Positions 23,001-31,519 of a stretch of 64,000 bases of DNA are shown piece after piece. The stretch spans positions 868,001-932,000 of the forward strand of contig NW_025776200.1 in the NCBI RefSeq assembly GCF_021130785.1, read 5' to 3'. Below the pieces are notes generated by a model that worked only from the letters and a program-made list of their open reading frames with translations, had not been told where the DNA came from and ran no database searches. Made by a program: the position numbers and the translations under genes. Source of the DNA: Homalodisca vitripennis (lineage: Eukaryota > Arthropoda > Insecta > Hemiptera > Cicadellidae). Each line of letters begins with the position of its first letter. Within the stretch, counting starts at the first letter, position 1.

Positions 23001-24757
23001 AATCTGACTAGATCTCAATTCAAACACATCTCAACATATTACAATGGTAAGGACCTCAATTTATTGCTACGAAAAGGAGTGTACCCTTACGACTACATGG
23101 ACAGTATAGAAAAATATAGTGAAACATCACTACCTAGTCAAGAAGAATTTTACAATAGACTGAATAAACAACACATAACAAATGAAGATTACAAACATGC
23201 GTGCGATGTATGGACCGCCTTTAACATTCAGAACATGAAAGAATATACAATGCTATATAACGAAACCGATGTCTTGCTGCTTGCAGATGTTATGGAAAAC
23301 TTCAGGGATGTATGTCTCAATACATACAAATTAGATCCTGCATGGTATTTCACAGCACCTGGGTTGGCTTGGAACGCAATGCTAAAAATTACAAAAGTCG
23401 AACTGTCTCTATTGACTGACATCGATATGGTACTCATGGTTGAAAAGGGTATTCGTGGTGGTATTTCACAGTGTTGTCATCGATATGCGAAGGCAAACAA
23501 TCCCTACATGAAAGACTACGACAAATCGAAACCAAATAACTACCTCATGTACTTGGATGCAAACAACCTGTATGGGTGGGCAATGTCTGTAAAACTACCA
23601 TATGCAAACTTTCAGTGGAGCAGTACAGACATCGATGTAATGAAAGTTAGTGACGATTCACCCACAGGCTACATATTAGAAGTTGATTTGGAATATCCTG
23701 AATAACTACACGACGTACACTCTGATCTACCTCTCGCTCCAGAACGTAGAGTCCCACCAGGATCGAAAATGGCAAAGCTTCTGACAACTCTCTACAGCAA
23801 AGAAAAGTATGTCGTACACTACAAAAATTTAAAGCTTTATTTGAGTCTGGGTATGAAACTAAAACATGTTCATAGAGTTCTTAGTTTCAGTCAAAGCAAT
23901 TGGTTGCAACCGTACATTAATCTGAATACCAAGGAGCGTACAAAGGCGAAAAATGATTTTGAGAAAGACTTTTTCAAATTAATGAACAACTCAGTTTTTG
24001 GAAAAACTATGGAAAATATGAGAAATCGTGTGGACATTCGTTTGGGTACTAAATCCAAATTAGTGGAAAGATGGGTTAGCAAACCGAACTTTAAGAGTCG
24101 AACCATCTTTACAGAAAACCTAGTTGCTGTACATTTTAGTAAGAAAAAACTTTTGTTAAATAAACCTATTTACGTAGGTATCGGTATTCTAGACATATCA
24201 AAGACACTGATGTATGATTTCCACTACAATGTAATGAAATAGAAGTATGGATCTAACATAAAAATGGTGTACACTGATACCGATTCCCTGATATATGACA
24301 TCAAAACGAAAAACTTCTATGAAGACATGAAACATTTAATTGGATTATTTGATACAAGTGACTACCCCAACCCCAACCAATATGGGCTTCCCCACGTAAA
24401 CAAAAAAGTTCTGGGTAAAATGAAAGATGAACTTAATGGTCGAATCATGCGAGAGTTTGTAGGACTACGATCCAAGATGTATGCGAGCAATATAGAAGAC
24501 AACCATTTCATAAAGAGGTCTAAGGGTGTGAAAAAGCTGTAGTTGAAAATGAAATTACCTTTAGCAACTATAAAGACTGTTTGTTTAGTAACATCGAGCA
24601 CTACAAAACGATGAATACAATTCGGAGTCAAGCACACAATCTCTACAGCGTAGAACACCATAAAGTGGTACTTTCATCAAAGGACGACAAGCGTTTCGTA
24701 CTCGAAGACAATATCCGAACCCTAGCATGGGGTCATTATAGAATATGCGAAAACTGA
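19737..24757 (+). pseudogene. Polinton DNA polymerase B with N-terminal zinc fingers
   Basis: Family B polymerase of the protein-primed type that replicates Polinton DNA. ATG at 19737, or 19947 without the tandem duplication. Five C2H2/CCHC-like fingers lie in the first 415 residues (near 27, 97, 144, 344 and 393; for example CPNCGEEVTASNLSRHQK). The exonuclease has YADFECCL (near 875). A zinc/HNH-like insert has CHICGNFLGDGRVRDHNH, with HNLAGYDTHLF after it. Polymerase motif A is YLDANNLYGWAMS (near 1270), motif B is NNSVFGKTMEN, and motif C is VYTDTDSLIY. In-frame stops at 23703 and 24240 and a frameshift near 24533 break it. It ends at TGA 24755-24757. Confidence 0.93.
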
Positions 24758-24767
24758 GAAATTGTAA

Positions 24768-25445
24768 ATGTATGTAAGAGAACATACTATGGAAATTCAA
24801 GTGTATTGCAAAGATAAATTCGAAGACCAATTTTTACCTAGACCGTTACGGTGTCTTATTGTAGGACCGTCTGGGAGTGGTAAAACGAACTTGTTATTGA
24901 ATTTCATTTACAACAAAGATGGAGTTCCGTTCAAGAATCTATACGTGTTCAGTCGTTCAATAGAACAACCTGCATATGTAGATCTGCGTGAACAATACAG
25001 TAGATTAGAAAAAAACCTTAGAAGACAAATAGCGTTTTTCTATTCGTCCTGTCAAGATCTCATTTCTATCGATGACTGCAAACCAAACTCACTTGTGGTA
25101 TTCGATGACTGCCTCCTAGAAGAGCAAACTAAAATCAAAGACTATTTCATTAGAGGACGTCATAAAGGGATTTCTTGTGTCTACCTGAGTCAGAGCTATG
25201 GTCGGGTTGATATGCAGGTCATACGAAACAATGTTAATCTGTTGTGTCTGTTTACAATGAACAAGTACTATACAAAGAGAGTGTTCCAGGACTTTGTAGG
25301 TTCTGACATGACTTTCAACCAATTTGAGGCTCTCTGTTTTGAGTGTTGGAAAACACCTCATGGATTCATATCTATTAATACTACAGCTAAACCACAAGAA
25401 AGGAAATATATGTGCAATTTAAAAAGGAAACTAAGTGTTGAATAA
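24768..25445 (+). CDS. Polinton genome-packaging ATPase (FtsK/HerA-like)
   Basis: 225 codons, intact. The Walker A loop GPSGSGKT is at residues 33-40 and Walker B SLVVFDDC around 107-115. RGRHKGISCVYLSQS follows at the usual place for the sensor strand. This is the A32-type ATPase of Polintons and related viruses, which pumps DNA into capsids. The gene starts 11 bp after the PolB stop. An internal Met at residue 8 (MEIQVYCKD) is an alternative start closer to the family consensus. Confidence 0.92.
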   Translation: MYVREHTMEIQVYCKDKFEDQFLPRPLRCLIVGPSGSGKTNLLLNFIYNKDGVPFKNLYVFSRSIEQPAYVDLREQYSRLEKNLRRQIAFFYSSCQDLISIDDCKPNSLVVFDDCLLEEQTKIKDYFIRGRHKGISCVYLSQSYGRVDMQVIRNNVNLLCLFTMNKYYTKRVFQDFVGSDMTFNQFEALCFECWKTPHGFISINTTAKPQERKYMCNLKRKLSVE

Positions 25446-25467
25446 TACTTCGTTGTAAAACGTACCA

Positions 25468-26102
25468 GTATAAACGTAATTTGACGTTTAAGTATAAACG
25501 TAATTTGACGTTTAAGTATAAACGTAATTTGACGTTTAAGTATAAACGTAATTTGACGTTTAAGTATAAACGTAATTTGACGTTTAAGTATAAACGTAAT
25601 TTGACGTTCATAAACGTAATTTGACGTTTAAGTATAAACGTAATTTAACGTTCATAAACGTAATTTGATGTTTAAGTATAAACGTAATTTAACGTTCATA
25701 AACGTAATTTGACGTTTAAGTATAAACGTAATTTGACGTTTAAGTATAAACGTAATTTAACGTTCATAAACGTAATTTGACGTTTAAGTATAAACGTAAT
25801 TTAACGTTCATAAACGTAATTTGACGTTCATAAACGTAATTTGACGTTCATAAACGTAATTTGACGTTCATAAACGTAATTTCACGTTCATAAACGTAAT
25901 TTGACGTTTAAGTATAAACGTAATTTAACGTTCATAAACGTAATTTGGCGTTTAAGTATAAACGTAATTTGACGTTCATAAACGTAATTTGACGTTTAAG
26001 TATAAACGTAATTTAACGTTTAAGTATAAACGTAATTTGACGTTTAAGTATAAACGTAATTTGACGTTTAAGTATAAACGTAATTTGACGTTCATAAACG
26101 TG
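25468..26102 (+). repeat. array of hairpin-forming 20/24-bp repeats
   Basis: About 29 units in tandem, built on taaacgtaatttgacgttta: the arms TAAACGT and ACGTTTA are self-complementary around a 6-nt loop. Two linker variants alternate: ...cgtttaagtataaacg (24-bp period) and ...cgttcataaacg (20-bp period). Substitutions are few (atttaacg, atttcacg, atttggcg). It separates the replication genes from the virion genes. It may be a binding-site array, an origin or a regulatory element. The open frame on the opposite strand (repeating NVKLRLYL) is a by-product of the repeat. Confidence 0.95.
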
Positions 26103-26138
26103 ACTTGAAAGATTTGAAGAATAACTCTGTGTCTATTA

Positions 26139-26150
26139 CTATAAGTATAC
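26139..26150 (+). promoter_or_regulatory. TATAAGTATA motif before the PLA2-protein gene
   Basis: ctataagtatac lies 3 bp upstream of the ATG at 26154. The same word (ctataagtatac, 19480-19491) lies in the leader before PolB, and tataagtatata (30444-30455) lies 14 bp before the penton ATG. Its recurrence at gene starts in one element suggests a shared promoter or initiator. Confidence 0.4.
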
Positions 26151-26153
26151 AAC

Positions 26154-27671
26154 ATGGCGAATAAACTAGACGCAAAAGAAGCAAGGCGACTTGAAAAAAT
26201 TCAGAGTGTCTTGGCTGCAAAGTTCAAACGTGCTGAACAGGATGAATTAAAAAACTTCTCAAACAAAAATACTATATCATCAAATGCTAATGAGACGTCT
26301 GCCAATCGTAACATATCAATAACACATGATCGACCACTCACTGTTTCTAAAGCTAGAAAGTTGGATGAGTTAAACCGGAAATTACAAAGTGAGTTTGCTC
26401 AGACCCATTTCAAAGAGTTAGAAGATGTTCGTGAAAATGAGAAAAAGTACGAACCAATCACCAGAGCTATTAGGGAACAACAACATAGAGAATTGGAAAC
26501 ACAAAAGATACGTAGTCAAAACCGTATGAAACAGTTGGTAAGATTTCAACCTCAAGCATCAGATCGTCGAACGTTTGAGGATGTAGATTACGATGATGAG
26601 CCAGAAGTACAACCTCAAGAGCAATCGATGAAACAGCTGATGGATTCTAAAGTAGTAACACTTGGTTCTCTAGGAGCCCGATACCTTCCAAAATCCAACG
26701 ACAAACAGTTTGGTATTTGGTACGATGAAAATCTAGAGCAGCCGATGATCGGTTCCGAACCGATTACATTTGATTATGATGACATTATATTAGTCAGCTC
26801 TCAAAAGAAATACAAAGGGACTGAGGGTCTTTGGAGATTGTTGACGAAAAACAATATAGTAGAGAAGGATCTGTACACCGATGAAGACTGGAACTCTTAC
26901 AAGGACATGTTGGTGAGGACAAACTCGCTTTTCCAAAGAAACAATCCCAAAAGTAATCGTCCCAAATCAAGTCAAGGACTAAAGTGGAAACATATGATAA
27001 AACCTATTTGGGATGAGTTGGTGAATGGAAAAGTGGCAACAATTGGTTCAGGGTTAAAGGTTTACAATGAAAGTCCGGTCGAATATAAGTACATAAAGAA
27101 CTTCAAAGACCTCATTGACAGGTTACACTACATTCAAGCTCAGGAAGAAGCTGGGAACAACAACTTTCATAATGAAAAACTGTCTGTGGTTGATTTCCTT
27201 CACGATGAAATGGAAGACCTAATTGCTACACCTAAAGGGTTGAAGTACCTAGTCAGATGTTTGTCTGTTTTGCCTGAACATGTTATAGAAGGTAAAGGGC
27301 TTTTGAACGACATCATTAACAAGTTACCATTCGAGTTACATGCGCCCAAGAACTGGAATCTTGATACGTACAACTACTGTGGGCCCGGCACCCAGCTTGA
27401 CAAGAGACTTGCTAGGGGAGATAAGGGAATTAATCCCCTCGATGAAGCTTGTAAGAAGCATGATATATGGTATAGGGATCATAAAAACACAGAAGACAGG
27501 TGGGAGGCGGACAAAATATTACAAAAGAAAGCTTGGGAGAGGGTTACCTCAGATGATGCTGACTTGAATGAGCGTATGGTCGGTCTAGCAACAACAGGAG
27601 GAATGTGGTTGAAACGTAAACTCGGTATGGGGTTAGGAACTTCAGGATGTATCTACCCATCAGATATATAA
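26154..27671 (+). CDS. Polinton virion-associated protein with phospholipase A2-like domain
   Basis: 505 codons, intact. The N-terminal third is charged and probably coiled (ARRLEKIQSVLAAKFKRAEQ). A middle domain (KQFGIWYDENLEQPMIG; YKGTEGLWRLLTK; DEDWNSYKDMLVRTN) is shared with many uncharacterised Polinton/adintovirus-like and invertebrate proteins. The C-terminus holds a PLA2-like module: NYCGPGTQLDKRLARGD (calcium loop) and DEACKKHDIWYRDH (catalytic His-Asp), at residues about 405-450. In parvovirus VP1 and adintoviruses such a domain is associated with the virion and acts on membranes; by analogy this may do so here. It follows the repeat array and precedes the capsid gene. Confidence 0.8.
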   Translation: MANKLDAKEARRLEKIQSVLAAKFKRAEQDELKNFSNKNTISSNANETSANRNISITHDRPLTVSKARKLDELNRKLQSEFAQTHFKELEDVRENEKKYEPITRAIREQQHRELETQKIRSQNRMKQLVRFQPQASDRRTFEDVDYDDEPEVQPQEQSMKQLMDSKVVTLGSLGARYLPKSNDKQFGIWYDENLEQPMIGSEPITFDYDDIILVSSQKKYKGTEGLWRLLTKNNIVEKDLYTDEDWNSYKDMLVRTNSLFQRNNPKSNRPKSSQGLKWKHMIKPIWDELVNGKVATIGSGLKVYNESPVEYKYIKNFKDLIDRLHYIQAQEEAGNNNFHNEKLSVVDFLHDEMEDLIATPKGLKYLVRCLSVLPEHVIEGKGLLNDIINKLPFELHAPKNWNLDTYNYCGPGTQLDKRLARGDKGINPLDEACKKHDIWYRDHKNTEDRWEADKILQKKAWERVTSDDADLNERMVGLATTGGMWLKRKLGMGLGTSGCIYPSDI

Positions 27672-27697
27672 AGCAATGAAAGCAAATATTTTTTGCC

Positions 27698-27710
27698 CTA
27701 TATATAAGAG
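27698..27710 (+). promoter_or_regulatory. TATA-like box upstream of the capsid gene
   Basis: ctatatataagag lies about 40 bp before the capsid start (27749), and a similar gtatataag (29085-29093) lies 13 bp before the next gene. Consistent with separate promoters for virion genes, but sequence evidence only. Confidence 0.35.
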
Positions 27711-27748
27711 AGGATATAATAGAACAGTGATCAGTGGTAAAACCAGTG

Positions 27749-28985
27749 ATGGAGAAACTGTATATTGAATTTTCGAGCGGTATAGCAAGAAGTGAGTATA
27801 GAACTGCAATGCCAGTTTCAGAGCTCAACTTCAATGCACCCAACAACAATACAACATTCAAACTGGATCATGGAGACGCATTTTATGATTCACGCATAAT
27901 GTACCACATTCAAGGAAAGTATGTGCAAAAATCTGATGGATCTGATTATCAAACTAACTCTACCGTCAAACTGGTAGACAACTTCGCGGCCTTCTTGTTT
28001 TCAAGAATAGAGCTGAGGAAACACAATACATTGATCGACACAGTAGAACTCCCCGGCATCACCAGCACTATAAAGGGGATTGTTAGTTACAGTAACACTG
28101 AAAAACAAACACTCTCAAGTAGTGGTTTCTCATCATCGTTTACAGGAGGTGGGAAGTTTGAGGCACTCGGCACACTTGGGCATTTAGGATTAGGGTTCTT
28201 TGACCACCTACGTTACCCGATGTACAAGGGAGGTTTTGAAATCACATTTACTAGGAATGAAGATAATGATGCGTTGTTTCACTGGAAAGGGGCAGGGTCC
28301 ACAGCAACGGATCCTGGTGATGGAAAAATTGTGATAGAGTCGTTTGTGTTACGAGTCCCCATAGTCGATTATACCAGCACTTCCAAAATCCAGTTAATTG
28401 ATGGTTTGAAAACATCTGAGTGACAAGGATGCTTTAGTCTACAACTTCTTTCAATGGCAATGCATCGACAAAAGAGGGGTGTTCGGTTCATCGTTCAGCT
28501 TCGATATTACAAGTGTTTACAGAAATGTGTACAATCCTAGATTTGTTATAATCGCACTTCAGACAAACAGAACAAACACCCAGGCAAAAGATCCTAGTAG
28601 ATTTGACAGCTGCAACATCAAAAATGTGTCTGTGAAAATTAATGGAGAAAGGTACCCTCAGGAATTGCAGAATTTTGATATTACTAATGGTATATACAGG
28701 ATCATGTACGATCAGTACCTAGGGTTCCGAAAAATAAACTTCGGAGACAATAACGTGTTAGTAAACCTGAAAGAATTTATTGATAACTCACCTTTGGTTG
28801 TAATTGACACACATCTACATCAACCAACAACAGATAGATCTCGAAGTGACATTCAGATTGAATTAGATTTTGTAAAAGCTATTGCATCTCCACAGGGGAG
28901 CAGCGGCACCACAGCATATGTTGTCGTTGTATCTGAGGCACATTTCTCATATGACATTACTCGAAACATAATCAAATTCCTGTAA
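27749..28985 (+). pseudogene. Polinton major capsid protein (double jelly-roll), one frameshift
   Basis: ATG 27749 (MEKLYIEFSSG). The first part includes RSEYRTAMPVSELNF, LGLGFFDHLRYPMYKGGF and ESFVLRVPIVDY. After a frameshift near 28416 the second part carries NFFQWQCIDK, SFDITSVYRNVYNPR, FDSCNIKNVSVKING and AYVVVVSEAHFSYD. This order matches the adenovirus-hexon-like capsid proteins of Polintons and adintoviruses. About 412 codons overall. The gene would build the icosahedral shell. The frameshift disables this copy unless it is a sequencing error. Confidence 0.85.
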
Positions 28986-29105
28986 AAACAAATAAAAAAA
29001 ACAACAAAAAACAAAAAAAAGTAAAATAAAAATGTTTTTTTTTTCATTAGTAGGCGACAATTATTGTTTTCATGTAAGTGTTTTGTATATAAGAAAGCGT
29101 ATAGA

Positions 29106-29615
29106 ATGGAAAGTCAGCATAATTATACAGTTCGGCTATCCGAAGCTCAAAAACGTAAGCTTCGTACAGCGTACAAAAGACGGAAACCTACAGTAATCAG
29201 ATTATCTAATGAACAGCTGTCTCACGGAAGTGATCGTATACTTCTTTCTGGAGAGCAACACAAAGCCGTTTCTAGAGCCGTTAAGAACAAAAAAGGTTTA
29301 CAATTGCTTCTAAGTTACAACCAACTCGTATCTAATAAACAAGGAGGGTTTTTGAAGGAAATTATGGAAATGGTGGATTCGTCAGTTCCTGGAGGTAAAC
29401 GTTTCATCTCTCCATTAATAAGAAGAAAGGTGGCTCCTTTACTGAGAGAAAAATTTATACCTTGGTTAAAGAGTTTAGTCGATGAGGAGTTAGACACCAT
29501 TATTGAAAAAGATCCTACGGGTAGAGGGTTGAAACGACGTATTGGTCGGAAGCTTGATGCATTGTTGTCTGTGAATAAAAAAAAGACATCTTCCCGCTGT
29601 CTCTTGGTGAAATAG
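29106..29615 (+). CDS. Polinton core-like basic protein
   Basis: 169 codons from ATG 29106. It opens with YTVRLSEAQKRKLRTAYKRR and RRKPTVIRLSNEQL, the hallmark of a conserved Polinton family that may correspond to an adenovirus core or pVI-like protein. A middle segment GLQLLLSYNQLVSNKQGGF is followed by a basic tail (GRGLKRRIGRKLDALL). Function is inferred from position and charge. The C-terminus overlaps the start of the protease frame at an A9 run (29577-29585), so the last residues may be frame-shifted. Confidence 0.65.
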   Translation: MESQHNYTVRLSEAQKRKLRTAYKRRKPTVIRLSNEQLSHGSDRILLSGEQHKAVSRAVKNKKGLQLLLSYNQLVSNKQGGFLKEIMEMVDSSVPGGKRFISPLIRRKVAPLLREKFIPWLKSLVDEELDTIIEKDPTGRGLKRRIGRKLDALLSVNKKKTSSRCLLVK

Positions 29616-30033
29616 AAAAAATAGCAGGTATATTAAACATTAATGAGTTTAAAGGTGTTTTCATGCGACAGTTACTTCCAGACAAACCTACAAATATCGA
29701 ACGTGGTATTGTAAATCTTGGTGACCTTTCATCTGGTGGTACTCACTGGACGTGTTATGTGAAACGTGGTGAAAAGAAATTGTATTTTGATTCATATGGC
29801 GATGTCAATCCTCCAATAGAAGTAGTCAGGTACTTGGGCCAAAAGGGTTGGTTTATAACTCAGAGCGTATTCAAGGGTTTGACGATCCTCCTATCTGTGG
29901 ACATCTGTGCCTGGAGGTTCTACGACGAGATTCAGCTGGTGAGGATTGGGAACATATTCTTCGTAGTATAAGAAACAATAAAAATGCATGGAGACCGTGG
30001 TTTTATTTTCAACAGATTTGGAGACGAAATTGA
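29582..30033 (+). pseudogene. Polinton adenain-type cysteine protease
   Basis: Reads DIFPLSLGEIEKIAGIL, NINEFKGVFMRQLLP, then GTHWTCYVKRGEK (catalytic His) and LYFDSYGDVNPP (Asp). After a frameshift near 29850 it reads FDDPPICGHLCLEVLRR (catalytic Cys). This is the Ulp1/adenovirus-protease fold used for virion maturation. No clear ATG precedes the conserved start; the first in frame is 29663. The upstream boundary lies in an A9 run shared with the core-like gene. Confidence 0.82.
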
Positions 30034-30448
30034 AATTGGATCAATACCAACTCAACCCAATTCAGACCCTTCTCCTGACGAGATAATTGAGCTTGCAAGT
30101 GATGTATCAAAAGTCTCACAAGGTTTATCCGAAGTCAAGAAATTATTGGAATCGCATTTGGTAAAATCGGAAAAAATAATAAATGCGATCGAGATTGTCC
30201 CCACTAGTACCGTAAATGGTGAAAAGATATGGGGCAGCTTCCTACTGAAAAACCACCAGAGAATTGGTCAAGTGAGCAAAGCAGTGGAGCCATATGATGT
30301 GGTTGTCAAAGTTCAATTGAGTGAATTAGAAGGCAAGATATACATCATGCAGAAAAAATTCAACAACGAAATAAAAAATATATGGAAAGAGGTTTTGAAG
30401 ACTTCCATGATGGTAGCAACTTCATCTAAAACTTGTATAGAATTATAA
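29984..30448 (+). CDS. Polinton hypothetical protein
   Basis: 154 codons from ATG 29984 (MHGDRGFIFNRFGDEIEIG), overlapping the end of the protease frame. It has a predicted helical centre (DEIIELASDVSKVSQG; LSEVKKLLESH) and no recognised catalytic motif. Its place between protease and penton suggests a virion or assembly role. I do not recognise a named family. Confidence 0.55.
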   Translation: MHGDRGFIFNRFGDEIEIGSIPTQPNSDPSPDEIIELASDVSKVSQGLSEVKKLLESHLVKSEKIINAIEIVPTSTVNGEKIWGSFLLKNHQRIGQVSKAVEPYDVVVKVQLSELEGKIYIMQKKFNNEIKNIWKEVLKTSMMVATSSKTCIEL

Positions 30449-30468
30449 GTATATAAAAAACTGCAACC

Positions 30469-31254
30469 ATGCCATTACTCAAACTAACTGGAACTGAGTC
30501 TGTACTAACTCTCCATCTAGAACACCCCATCCACTTGGATCCGAACGTAGAGTATTATATGGTTCTTGTTGGATTTTACTCTGAGAACAACATATACAAC
30601 TTGTTGCAACATGCAAAAGTCTATTTTTGGGATTTGGAAATACATTTCATTCCGAAACCACTGATACTTCAATGTGGTTACTGGACCATTGAAAAACTTG
30701 AAAAGAGTTTCAGAGATTACATACAATCGTTGAATCTTAGTATAAATTCTGACGATTTCAAGATCTTTAAAGATGGTGACAAAATATCAATTAATTCTCC
30801 AATTAAATTCTACTTGGATAAAACCGTTAGTGATCTCTTAGGTTTTGAAAAATATGATGCAACAAACTTACAAAAAGAATCGTCTTACTTCAACTCAAAT
30901 GAAAATGTAATTGCATCGAATCCACCGAATCTTAGAGCCGTTGATGTCATCGAGATACACTGCAATATTGTCAACAACAGTCTTGTCAATCATGATGTTC
31001 ACTCTCACAAACATTTAGAGACAGCAATCCTCTACTCCTTTTCCCCTAATGTACCACACGGCTACAAAATATCTCAATCACCTCAAGAAAAACACTACAT
31101 ACCTCTTCGGAGCGGTTTACGAAAGATTCAACAGATCACAATCACACTTGTAGACCAAAACAACCAACTGCTCCAGAACAACCATGCAAACAACATCGTC
31201 TATTTAGATCTGATCAGTAAATCACAAACACATACATACTCACAATTGTGGTAA
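30469..31254 (+). CDS. Polinton minor capsid (penton-like) protein
   Basis: 261 codons, intact, from ATG 30469 (MPLLKLTGTESVLTLHL). Sequence is beta-rich, with NVEYYMVLVGFYSENNIYN, a central SVSDLLGF-like stretch (TVSDLLGFEKYDATN), VDVIEIHCNIVNNSLV and a C-terminal ISKS-type end. This resembles the single-jelly-roll penton proteins of Polintons, which fill the fivefold vertices. It ends 5 bp before the right TIR, where the integrase gene or other spacer is absent. Confidence 0.75.
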   Translation: MPLLKLTGTESVLTLHLEHPIHLDPNVEYYMVLVGFYSENNIYNLLQHAKVYFWDLEIHFIPKPLILQCGYWTIEKLEKSFRDYIQSLNLSINSDDFKIFKDGDKISINSPIKFYLDKTVSDLLGFEKYDATNLQKESSYFNSNENVIASNPPNLRAVDVIEIHCNIVNNSLVNHDVHSHKHLETAILYSFSPNVPHGYKISQSPQEKHYIPLRSGLRKIQQITITLVDQNNQLLQNNHANNIVYLDLISKSQTHTYSQLW

Positions 31255-31259
31255 ATAAA

Positions 31260-31444
31260 AACGCGTGGTGGCGGTGGCGGGACAGCGATGAAATGCGTGG
31301 TGATTCGCGCGGCGCGGTTCTGACTACCCGTACTCACACTCTTAGTCGCTCTCTAAAAAATTCTGTCCCAGATTCGGTCTCACACGGTTTGTCCCAGAAC
31401 CGGTCTCGGGTGCTTTGTCCCAGCAACGGCCAAAGTATACTACT
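31260..31444 (-). repeat. Polinton right terminal inverted repeat (185 bp)
   Basis: Reverse complement of 19139-19323. It begins only 5 bp after the penton gene stop codon (31252-31254), so there is no space for another gene at this end. Confidence 0.92.
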
Positions 31445-31519
31445 TCCCCCCACAATATGCCGAATTTCGCCCACCAAACTTATTCAGTGTGCAATATGAA
31501 CTTGATTCTTTTGTTTCAG

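Larger units (their letters stand above)
19139..31444 (+). mobile_element. Polinton/Maverick (12.3 kb), no integrase gene
   Basis: Flanked by 185-bp terminal inverted repeats starting AGTAGTATACTTTGGCC, with a 6-bp target duplication tccccc at 19133-19138 and 31445-31450. Both features are diagnostic for Polintons (5'-AG...CT-3' ends). All genes are on plus: DNA polymerase B, packaging ATPase, PLA2-domain protein, major capsid protein, core-like protein, cysteine protease, unknown protein, penton-like protein. No retroviral-type integrase is present on either strand. Termini are GC-rich and the core AT-rich. It is an endogenous, virus-like element; PolB, capsid and protease are broken, so this copy is not functional as it stands. 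Confidence 0.95.

Noticed and set aside
25387..25611. Repeat protein NVKLRLYL on minus
   Set aside because: It is the translation of the hairpin repeat array; the frame is open only because the 24-bp unit lacks stops.
25468..26102. CRISPR array
   Set aside because: No unique spacers; the units are contiguous variants of one palindrome in a eukaryotic element.
29984..30448. Integrase of the Polinton
   Set aside because: No DDE motif, zinc HHCC or chromodomain; helical and too short.
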